From contig PBHQ01000027.1 in assembly GCA_002719475.1 (NCBI GenBank), forward strand, positions 1 to 10,809: a stretch of 10,809 nt of DNA. Reading direction: 5' to 3'. Shown here one piece after another: positions 1 through 6,126 of this stretch. The translations under genes and the position numbers were made by a program. This DNA is from Methanobacteriota archaeon (GTDB taxonomy: Archaea; Thermoplasmatota; Poseidoniia; Poseidoniales; Poseidoniaceae). Below the pieces are notes generated by a model. That model saw only the letters and a program-made list of their open reading frames with translations, was not told the origin of the DNA and ran no database searches. Every line of letters begins with the position of its first letter. Positions within the stretch are counted from its first letter, which is position 1.

Positions 1-105
1 GTGGTCTCCATGGTCTCCATCGTGGTCTCCATGGTCTCCATCGTGGTCTCCATGGTCTCCATCGTGGTCCCCATGGTCTCCATCATGGTCTCCATGGTCA
101 TGATC
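1..105 (-). repeat. 21-bp tandem repeat encoding Asp/His/Gly heptads
   Basis: Units at 1-21, 22-42 and 43-63 are identical. The unit at 64-84 differs by one base, and 85-105 is a degenerate fifth copy. The array probably continues beyond the left edge. On the minus strand each unit reads D-G-D-H-G-D-H, and a short Asp/His run (DDDHDDHDH) precedes the array. The unit length is a multiple of three, so copy changes would keep the frame. Dense alternating Asp and His could bind divalent metals; that role is inference. Confidence 0.9.
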
Positions 106-573
106 GTCGTGATCATCATCTCCGGAGCCACCCATGCCCATAGACAGAAAAGTTGATTCTTCCCATAGCATCACAGTTCCCCAACAGTCCTCCTCAACAT
201 AATCATCCCAATCATAGGAGAACTCAAGACTGGCATCGCCAGTCTGCCAATTTCCACCGTGTCCACATTCACCTATGCAGAAGTTTGATCCATGCTGACT
301 TGAGAACACTGTGGTGCCATTAGAGTCTACAATAGAAACAAAAGCCGCGTACTTACCATCAGCAAGACCAGAAAATACGATTGTAGTCTCGTCATCATCG
401 CCATATGCCATGTCAACGAAGTTTCCACCTTCATCATAGATTGAAATTACTACATCATACATTGAGATGTACTCAGTACTCATATCTCCGATGAAAACAT
501 ATGAATCATCACTGTAATACCTTACGTATCTAGATTCTATTTCAGTGGATACAGTCCATTCGCCATCTCCACC

Positions 574-774
574 CTCATCTTCGCCTTCAGAGCAATCAGC
601 ATTGCCATCATTCACAAGATCCATAGAAATGGTAGAACCATCATTACAATCGAACCAATTATCGGTGACTCCGTCGCCATCAAAGTCTTGTGGTTCATCA
701 CTGCCATCTTCACAATCTTCGTAACCATCATTCACCCAACTGAAATCGATTTCATCACCATTTCCACAGACGAA
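574..774 (-). other. Two LDL-receptor class A-like repeats with intervening DxDGDG loop
   Basis: In the frame of the surrounding secreted protein, 774-694 reads F-x-C, then a WVNDGY core, then DCEDGSDE. Positions 654-574 read F-x-C, then LVNDGN, then DCSEGEDE. Each repeat is 27 residues with the same spacing. The D-C-x-x-G-x-D-E ending is the calcium-binding signature of LDLR-A modules. Each copy keeps only two cysteines instead of six, so these are short variants. Between them, 687-661 encodes DFDGDGVTD, which resembles a calcium-binding loop. The motif similarity is read directly; fold and calcium binding are inference. Confidence 0.7.
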
Positions 775-1302
775 AGTTACCTCTCCATACTCATGTGATT
801 CAATTTCATATTCTTCGTAAATATATTCGATTCCTACATCAAAGGTCTTGAACTCCCTTACACTACTACATGTATCCTCAATTTCGTCATAGGTGCCTTG
901 GAACCACATTTCACAGGTATCCTGAATACTCCATTCCTCATCATCATCATTTTCGTAAGTCCACCAATACAAGCCAGCCTCACCATCTTCGTTAGTTCGG
1001 TCAGCATCGTATGAACAGTCATCGTAATAATCCCAAAAATATACATCTTGTCCATCCGGTTGGTTTCCATGCCCATAATCATCTGTGCATCGATATTGGC
1101 CCTCTTCAGCGTCTTCAGCGGTTGTCTCTTCACACCAGTAATACCAATCTTCTTCCTCGCCTTCGGCGAATTCGCTAAAATTAAGCAAATTCATTGTCAT
1201 GTTTAGATCGCCATCATAAGCAAGGTTTCCATGAAGCCCTTCATCCGCCACCCAAACAGTTTCACCATTGAACATATCGAAACCAGTCTCACCTACTAAT
1301 AT

Positions 1303-2637
1303 TCAGTCCTTGTCTACTATATCTCCACACCAATCTGGTTCAACATCTTCAGAGTAGATCATCATCCAAACATTCTCTAAACTAGTATTTCCATTCAAAG
1401 CACTCTCGAAAACGTGGACTTGACATTCCCACACTTCCACCTCAGCCTCAGTGCCCCAACTCCAGTAGTCGACGTATACATCATCTCCAGATTGGTAATT
1501 CATAGCATCGGTATAAGCACTAGCACCATAAGTTGGACCAGGTGCATAAACTTCCAGACTGACATCCCATGACTCATACAAAACAGAGTCATCAGACAAG
1601 TCAATTATCTTGACATGGCCGATGTAATATCCTTCTGCTAATTCTACAGATGAGTCTTCATGCTCGAACATTCCATATTCATCAGCGGAGAATTCCATTG
1701 ACATATTGTAAACTTCCATACCGAAGTCTTCATCCTCTTCTAGAGCCACAGTGATTTTCAAATCCTCCTGATTCTCTTCAAAGCCGTATGCCATTACACT
1801 AAGAACTCCATCGTAGAACATTACGTATGCATTAATCATGCTAGGTCCTCCACAAGTAGCGTTTCCAACCTCAAACATGTACATGGCCTGGCCGCCCTGA
1901 AGTTGCTTGCCATCACCTTCTGAAAGTTCTCCTGAAATCTCATAGCAACCATCACCCAACATTCCAATGTAAACATCAACCGTTGGGCTGGAACCCATTC
2001 CAGATAGATCCTCGCTTCCATTCATCAAGTCCATGGAATTACCTGCCTCGCGCAGGGCCCAATCAAGAGTGTAAGACTTGGTCTCGTCAAGATTACCGAT
2101 TTCAGCAGTATAGAAGACTGACTCGTCAGTTGACCACCAATAACTTCCATTCCACCACACATGTGGTCCACTACTAGGGTTGCCTGGGCACATTCCAGTT
2201 CCTACATCGAAAGTGAAACTGGATCCTGCAATCGTCGACCCTGAAGAGTCAAGCAAATCTGCGTAAATGTTCCAGCAGTCATCCCACAAATCATTTGCTG
2301 AAATGGAGACTGTAAATTCCTCAACTCCGTCACCATCTGCATCGGAGACGTTCATTGTACCATTTGTGGTCGAAGTTCCATTGAAGGTCTCAACATTATA
2401 CCAAATAACATAGTCACCACTACCAAGACTTTCTGCCTTGACTGTAGCAGTCACATCTTCTCCACTCTCCCAATGTCCTTTCTCCATGTCCACCTTTACC
2501 CACTCACCGTTTCCAGTAGCGTTTACCAAAGGCATTCCAGAAATTCCTGCTGACATTGCAGACAGTATCATCATCATGCTAAAAACGAGGCTGCTGCCAC
2601 GTCGGGGCTCATCTATTGCTTGCGCGCTAGTCTTCAT
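1303..2637 (-). CDS. Secreted acidic protein, N-terminal part (444 aa), ended by an in-frame TGA
   Basis: The protein begins with a signal peptide: PRR near residues 11-13, a hydrophobic run at about 16-34, then a likely cleavage region near VNA (38-40). The mature part is acidic and beta-rich, with repeated Ig-like-looking segments, six cysteines (121, 150, 231, 262, 405, 437), a DADGDG loop near 99-104 and several N-x-S/T sequons (for example near 86, 92, 96, 163, 206, 259, 311, 417). This is typical of exported archaeal surface proteins. I chose the ATG at 2635-2637 because it puts the signal peptide in the usual place and because a TATA-like box lies about 28 nt upstream. An ATG at 2677-2679 would add 14 residues that overlap that box. 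I recognise no enzymatic domain. The frame stays open past the TGA, so this is probably the N-terminal half of a protein of at least 879 residues. It is divergent from asd. Confidence 0.75.
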   Translation of the reverse strand: MKTSAQAIDEPRRGSSLVFSMMMILSAMSAGISGMPLVNATGNGEWVKVDMEKGHWESGEDVTATVKAESLGSGDYVIWYNVETFNGTSTTNGTMNVSDADGDGVEEFTVSISANDLWDDCWNIYADLLDSSGSTIAGSSFTFDVGTGMCPGNPSSGPHVWWNGSYWWSTDESVFYTAEIGNLDETKSYTLDWALREAGNSMDLMNGSEDLSGMGSSPTVDVYIGMLGDGCYEISGELSEGDGKQLQGGQAMYMFEVGNATCGGPSMINAYVMFYDGVLSVMAYGFEENQEDLKITVALEEDEDFGMEVYNMSMEFSADEYGMFEHEDSSVELAEGYYIGHVKIIDLSDDSVLYESWDVSLEVYAPGPTYGASAYTDAMNYQSGDDVYVDYWSWGTEAEVEVWECQVHVFESALNGNTSLENVWMMIYSEDVEPDWCGDIVDKD

Positions 2638-2660
2638 CGGGGGGCGCGTCCAAATGATAC

Positions 2661-2669
2661 TACATAAAA
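2661..2669 (-). promoter_or_regulatory. TATA-like box for the secreted protein gene
   Basis: On the minus strand this reads TTTTATGTA, centred 28 nt upstream of the ATG at 2637. The archaeal TATA element normally sits about 26 nt before the transcription start, so transcription would begin at or next to the start codon (leaderless mRNA). No ribosome binding site precedes the ATG, which agrees. Confidence 0.5.
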
Positions 2670-2741
2670 CAAGCACCATACACCGATTATCATGAAATTA
2701 CGCTTCACGCTAGATTGGACATAGGTCACCCTCTTGAATAA

Positions 2742-3830
2742 GTGTCTATTGCAGGATTTGTGCGGCGGCTTGGGGTTGGGATTCTTTCTGCAGGAGGTTT
2801 GGTCTCACAACGATTCCAACAGAGATTAGCAAAGCATCCTTGGTTTGAACTGAAGGCCGTAGTGGGTAGCCCCGAAACAAGGGGGAAAAAGTTGACTGAT
2901 TTGCTTTGGAAACTGGATGAAAAAAGACCTGAATTACCTGACCTAAATGTACTTGATATGGAATCCTCGAACTTATTTGAAGAATTATGTGAATATGGTG
3001 TTGACTTCGTGTTCTCAGCCTTACCCAGCGCCGTGGCTGAGAGAGTTGAGGCAGAACTGGCATCTCAAGGCATGCCTGTCCTTTCCAATGCTAGTACTTA
3101 CAGAGGAGTTGATGGAATCCCGCTTGTCGTTGCAGACCTTAATCCGCACCACCTCAAGCATTGGAACTCAACACTTTTTGGAGCGGCCGCCTGTTCTACT
3201 AATTGTACTGTGATTCCTCTTGCACTACCATTGAAACCAATATGGGACATGGTTGGAATAGACTCGATCAAAGCCAATAGTGAACAAGCTCTTTCTGGAG
3301 GAGGTTGGAAATTATTGTCGCAAGGAGAGCCTCCTAACCCGGAGATTCCAGGAGAAGCAGAAAAAGTGGTGGATGAGCTTCGCCACCTATTTGGAAGGGT
3401 CAAAGACTTCACTATCAGTCCAACTTCTTTACCCATTGATATGAAATGCAAACGTGTGAATGCACGTGATGGACATATCGTTCACGCAGAAGTAGAGCTA
3501 GGTCGCTCTGCGAATAAGAAAGAAGTGATTGAATGGATGACTGCTTGGACAGATAGGCCGCAACATCTCAACTTGCCGTCCGCTCCTGAATCCCCTTTGA
3601 TGATCATTGAAGACTCTCCAAATAGAGAGTTTCATCTGATGGCAGGAGGTGAGGCAACCAGCGAATTTGACCTACGATCCGGTATGTCAGTAGTGGTGGG
3701 AAACATCGAGGTTGAGGGAAGGGTTTTGCGTTTCTCTGCACTATCACATAACACTATTCGCGGTGCTGCTGGTGGGTGTATGCTATTGGCGGAATTACTG
3801 CATGCTGAGGGGATGCTGAGGAGCACCTGA
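2742..3830 (+). CDS. asd: Aspartate-semialdehyde dehydrogenase (archaeal/fungal-type)
   Basis: This enzyme (EC 1.2.1.11) reduces L-aspartyl-4-phosphate with NADPH to aspartate-4-semialdehyde, the branch point to lysine, threonine and methionine. It acts in the cytoplasm. The 362-residue length fits the family. A Gly-rich nucleotide-binding loop lies at about 11-23, in the form GVGILSAGGLVSQ where most members have GATGMVGQ. The catalytic cysteine is Cys155 in CSTNCT. QALSGGG follows at 182-188, the likely catalytic His245 sits in ARDGH, and the C-terminal block HNTIRGAAGG is at 336-345. The start is uncertain. GTG at 2742 gives six extra residues. GTG at 2760 would start MRRLGVGIL, closer to the usual spacing to the loop, with a weak AT-rich CTTGAATAA about 23 nt upstream. 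The next gene starts 1 nt after the stop, so they are probably an operon. Confidence 0.93.
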   Translation: MSIAGFVRRLGVGILSAGGLVSQRFQQRLAKHPWFELKAVVGSPETRGKKLTDLLWKLDEKRPELPDLNVLDMESSNLFEELCEYGVDFVFSALPSAVAERVEAELASQGMPVLSNASTYRGVDGIPLVVADLNPHHLKHWNSTLFGAAACSTNCTVIPLALPLKPIWDMVGIDSIKANSEQALSGGGWKLLSQGEPPNPEIPGEAEKVVDELRHLFGRVKDFTISPTSLPIDMKCKRVNARDGHIVHAEVELGRSANKKEVIEWMTAWTDRPQHLNLPSAPESPLMIIEDSPNREFHLMAGGEATSEFDLRSGMSVVVGNIEVEGRVLRFSALSHNTIRGAAGGCMLLAELLHAEGMLRST

Positions 3831-3831
3831 G

Positions 3832-5076
3832 GTGAAAGGTCTCATATGCCGGTTGCAGGTGGGCTGCTTGGGTGCAGATATGGGTATGGTGACCGTCCTA
3901 AAGGACCAGACCCTGAAGCAACTGAACGATGAGGCTGGCAAACGCTGGCCCGGTTCTTGGGATGCTGAGGCGCAGCGAGTAAGAGTCCTGATTTTGTGCA
4001 AAAGAAGTGAGAGAGTAATCCTAGAACAACACGGGGCTACAGTTATGCATGAACAGCCGGTATTCGGTTTGTTCCATCGCCCAAGACACTCCTTACATCT
4101 CTTTGAATCGCAGGGCTTCTCACATCGAGATGCCTCATTCCAATTCCTCGATATCGCTACCGCAGAACTAGGACAATGGCTACAACATTTAGTTTCTAAT
4201 GATGGATGGAAGAGAAGTTCAACTCGCATCGCTCCACTACCAATTGATGCCAACGTCCCAATGCAGAGGAAATTCGAAATTCACACTATTCTGACCTTCA
4301 GGCATCCTGACCTCCCCGAACTGAAAACTCTGCATCTTCCGATGCCGTTGGAAAGTATCGTTGGCAAGGCATACATCTCTTTCCCTGCTGGAACTCAGGC
4401 AGATGAGGAAGACCCGATTCCAAAAGTTGAAGTTGTTTCCAAAGCAAATGTCGAGGTACCTGTTGTTCCGCGTCCAAGTTCAGAACCGGTAATTGAGGAA
4501 GTCGAAGGAACTGCTGAGAAGAGTTTGGATGATCTTGTTGCGGAAGTGACCGAAGAACAGAATGAAGACGAAGAACAAGTTGATGCTCTGTTCGACGGTT
4601 TCAGCGCTGAATTACTAGCCAGCGTGACACATTCTGCCAACGAAGATGCTGTACCTAAAGCGCCTGTGCCAGAAGTAACCGAGCAAGCGGTTGATTCTGC
4701 AAATGTGATTCATGTAAACACGCCTGCCTTAGAAATTATTTCAGAGGTAGTCGAGGAAGTAATTCCTGCTCCAGAACCTGCAATCGTTGCTGAACCACCA
4801 CCAACACCCACTGTCGAACCTAGTCTCGAAGAAGCACCTGAACCATCTGCCAAGGCTGCTCCAATTCCGGTTAATGAAGAGCCACGAAGCGCCCCCGTAC
4901 CTTCTGATGGAGGAGTAGTAGACGCCTTCCGCAAAGTCGTCAAGGAATTATTGGCAGAAGGTATGGAAGCCAGTGATATGATGGGCGATCCGCGCTTTGC
5001 TGAGGCTAGTGAATTCTGTGAGGCTGCGGGTGTAGATACCTGGCCGTTATTCATGCAACTCACCTCTACAAATTGA
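3832..5076 (+). CDS. Hypothetical 414-aa protein with acidic Pro/Glu/Val-rich linker
   Basis: I do not recognise this protein. Residues 1 to about 190 look globular, with alternating beta and helix patterns (RVRVLILCKRSERVIL near 49-64; FEIHTILTF near 148-156). Residues about 190-360 form a low-complexity stretch rich in Glu, Pro, Val and Ala (for example EPPPTPTVEP near 321-330), probably disordered. Residues about 361-414 form a small, likely helical end domain (VVDAFRKVVKELLAEG). No signal peptide or membrane segment is visible, so a cytoplasmic location is likely. The GTG at 3832 is supported by GAGGAG at 3818-3823 with an 8-nt spacer; ATGs at 3880 and 3886 are alternatives. It starts 1 nt after asd, which suggests co-expression, but nothing in it points to amino acid synthesis. 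The architecture of folded head, long linker and small end domain suits a scaffold or adaptor; that is inference. Confidence 0.8.
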   Translation: MKGLICRLQVGCLGADMGMVTVLKDQTLKQLNDEAGKRWPGSWDAEAQRVRVLILCKRSERVILEQHGATVMHEQPVFGLFHRPRHSLHLFESQGFSHRDASFQFLDIATAELGQWLQHLVSNDGWKRSSTRIAPLPIDANVPMQRKFEIHTILTFRHPDLPELKTLHLPMPLESIVGKAYISFPAGTQADEEDPIPKVEVVSKANVEVPVVPRPSSEPVIEEVEGTAEKSLDDLVAEVTEEQNEDEEQVDALFDGFSAELLASVTHSANEDAVPKAPVPEVTEQAVDSANVIHVNTPALEIISEVVEEVIPAPEPAIVAEPPPTPTVEPSLEEAPEPSAKAAPIPVNEEPRSAPVPSDGGVVDAFRKVVKELLAEGMEASDMMGDPRFAEASEFCEAAGVDTWPLFMQLTSTN

Positions 5077-5130
5077 TTCTTAGTTTGCAAAGGATTGAAG
5101 ACGGGGCCGCGGCAGGCCGGATTGAACGAC

Positions 5131-5436
5131 ATGGCATATTGTACCACCTGTGGCAGTCCGCAAAGTGCAGGAGCACACATTTGCCTGTCTTGCGGGGGAC
5201 AACTTCCCGGTCAACAATTGATGGCTAGATTGACTGCTGAAGCAGAGCAAATTCGTAGAATCGCTGCTTTGCGTAGAAATGCAGCAAATAATGGCAATGC
5301 ACAAGCAACACCTCAACAGAATGGAATCAATCAGCAATCCAACTCCACTTTGAATCGACTTCAGGAATTGCGACGTCAAGCCGATGCAGCGGCTGCTCGA
5401 AAGCAACAGAATCAACAGAAAAACATTCGATGGTGA
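5131..5436 (+). CDS. Small zinc-ribbon protein with Gln/Asn/Ala-rich helical tail (101 aa)
   Basis: The N-terminus carries a compact zinc ribbon, with CTTC at residues 4-7 and CLSC at 18-21. Residues about 28-50 and 73-97 are Ala/Arg/Gln-rich and likely helical or coiled coil, separated by a Gln/Asn-rich linker (52-72). It is basic overall apart from the ribbon. The ATG at 5131 puts the first CxxC at residue 4, as is usual for such short ribbons. TTG at 5095 in the same frame would add 12 residues without a recognisable motif. No clear ribosome binding site precedes the ATG. The gene overlaps the start of the methyltransferase gene downstream, which suggests coupling. The function is unknown; binding to RNA, ribosomes or a protein partner is inference. 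Confidence 0.75.
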   Translation: MAYCTTCGSPQSAGAHICLSCGGQLPGQQLMARLTAEAEQIRRIAALRRNAANNGNAQATPQQNGINQQSNSTLNRLQELRRQADAAAARKQQNQQKNIRW

Positions 5437-6038
5437 TGAATATCCGCCAAAGGCACCTTGCCATGGCATTATCCAAATTGCCAGAACATCCTCAAAACAA
5501 GGCGGAAGAGGAACAGTATGCCACAGAAGGGAATCTCGCTGCTGAATGGCTATGCAAGATGGATGGAATCTCTAGCCGAACAGTTGCAGACCTAGGTGCT
5601 GGAAACGGCATTCTAGGTATCGGAGCCCACTTACTAGGAGCAAACAAAGTGTGGCTTATCGAAGCAGATCCCGAGGTAGCAGAAGTTGCTCGAGAATCAG
5701 CATCTGGAATGCAAGATGTTGAAGTCATTGAACATAGGATTGACGAATCCCTACCGCAGGAAATCAAACCACAAACAATCGTCATGAATCCACCATGGGG
5801 CTGGCAAAAAAAAGGCGCAGACCGGCCATTGCTCATAGCGGCAATGAGTTCACAAGCCGACATCATTCACCTAATGCACAGCGCTAAGGCTGAACACATC
5901 TGCGGACTAGCCGAAGATTATGGATGGAGTTCATCCGTATTGTTTGAAGCGGATTTTCGTTTACCAGCCCGGTACGAGCACCATAACTCAAGAAGTGGAA
6001 AAACTCCCGTAAAATGTTGGAGATTGGTTCGAGAATAA
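5430..6038 (+). CDS. Predicted RNA N6-adenine methyltransferase, METTL5/COG2263-like
   Basis: This is a class I SAM-dependent methyltransferase. The family opening EEEQYATEGNLAAEWL is at about 26-41. SAM motif I is DLGAGNG at 54-60, followed by ILGIGAHLLGA; the acidic ribose-binding residue is in LIEADPEVAE near 76-85. The catalytic motif IV is NPPW at 120-123, with the family extension GWQKKGADRPLL. These blocks match the archaeal relatives of METTL5, the eukaryotic enzyme that makes m6A in small-subunit rRNA, so a structured RNA such as 16S rRNA is the likely target; that is inference. Most relatives have NPPF; this one has NPPW, also known among N6-adenine methyltransferases. Length (202 aa) is normal. 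Starts are clustered: ATG 5430, GTG 5433, ATG 5436. The last gives a 1-nt overlap with the zinc-ribbon stop codon. An 8-A run (5806-5813) is intact in frame. Confidence 0.87.
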   Translation: MVMNIRQRHLAMALSKLPEHPQNKAEEEQYATEGNLAAEWLCKMDGISSRTVADLGAGNGILGIGAHLLGANKVWLIEADPEVAEVARESASGMQDVEVIEHRIDESLPQEIKPQTIVMNPPWGWQKKGADRPLLIAAMSSQADIIHLMHSAKAEHICGLAEDYGWSSSVLFEADFRLPARYEHHNSRSGKTPVKCWRLVRE

Positions 6039-6072
6039 CTCCTGTACAATGGGTTGGGTTGAAATGCGATGA

Positions 6073-6082
6073 GCCGGCCGGC
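6073..6082. repeat. 10-bp perfect palindrome upstream of csl4
   Basis: GCCGGCCGGC is its own reverse complement and is more G+C-rich than the sequence around it. It lies between the methyltransferase stop codon and the csl4 hairpin. It could be an operator half of an unknown regulator or a small RNA stem, or it could be chance. Confidence 0.4.
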
Positions 6083-6092
6083 ACACTAGATG

Positions 6093-6110
6093 TCCACCCC
6101 TTAGGGTGGA
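6093..6110 (+). promoter_or_regulatory. 5'-UTR hairpin next to the csl4 ribosome binding site
   Basis: TCCACCC (6093-6099) pairs perfectly with GGGTGGA (6104-6110) around a 4-nt loop (CTTA). The stem ends one base before the GAGGAG ribosome binding site (6112-6117). No T-run follows, so it is not a classic terminator. Its place suggests control of csl4 translation or mRNA stability, possibly by the RNA-binding product itself; that role is inference. Confidence 0.5.
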
Positions 6111-6111
6111 A

Positions 6112-6117
6112 GAGGAG
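6112..6117 (+). promoter_or_regulatory. Shine-Dalgarno site that decides the csl4 start
   Basis: GAGGAG lies 9 nt before the ATG at 6127-6129. This supports that ATG over the in-frame GTG at 6106, which lies inside the hairpin arm and has no such site. Confidence 0.65.
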
Positions 6118-6126
6118 TTCGATTCA

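Larger units (their letters stand above)
1..1302 (-). pseudogene. Distal part of an interrupted secreted acidic protein with LDLR-A-like repeats and Asp/His repeat; runs off the left edge
   Basis: Reading leftward from the TGA at 1303-1305 in the same frame, 434 codons follow without a stop to the window edge. The translation is acidic and rich in Tyr, Trp, Asp, Glu, Gly and Cys, like the signal-peptide protein just upstream. In order it shows a Trp/Tyr/Cys-rich stretch (about 830-1200), two LDLR-A-like repeats separated by a DFDGDG calcium-type loop (574-774), a beta-rich segment (about 300-570), a few Cys/Gly residues (about 245-280), and an Asp/His/Gly tail (1-120). It has no signal peptide of its own, so it is most simply the rest of the upstream protein, cut off by a nonsense mutation or a sequence error. 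The first ATG after the stop is at 1273-1275. An AGGTGA 13 nt upstream of it leaves a restart possible, but the product would lack export. The function is unknown; an extracellular binding or adhesion role is inference. The end lies outside the window. Confidence 0.72.

Noticed and set aside
1..105. CRISPR array
   Set aside because: The units are directly adjacent with no spacers, and they are in frame with a coding sequence.
858..1133. 91-codon minus-strand open frame in another frame of the secreted protein
   Set aside because: It lies inside the long frame that runs through 1-1302. Its Met/Arg/Lys-rich translation has no recognisable domain, while the host frame has LDLR-A-like repeats.
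1303..1305. Selenocysteine or Trp recoding of TGA
   Set aside because: Neighbouring genes such as asd and the 414-aa gene end normally at TGA, and I saw no selenoprotein family or SECIS-like stem; mutation or sequence error is simpler.
1983..2177. Plus-strand open frame opposite the secreted protein
   Set aside because: Low-complexity, no family resemblance, and fully inside a convincing coding frame on the other strand.
2638..2741. tRNA or other structured RNA in the divergent intergenic region
   Set aside because: No cloverleaf or other strong pairing was seen; only a TATA-like box and AT-rich sequence.
3795..4253. Minus-strand 152-codon open frame opposite the 414-aa protein
   Set aside because: No domain, no promoter, and it overlaps two plus-strand genes with good starts; it is a shadow of the other strand.
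6093..6110. Intrinsic terminator for the methyltransferase gene
   Set aside because: No T-run follows the stem, and it sits directly against the csl4 ribosome binding site.
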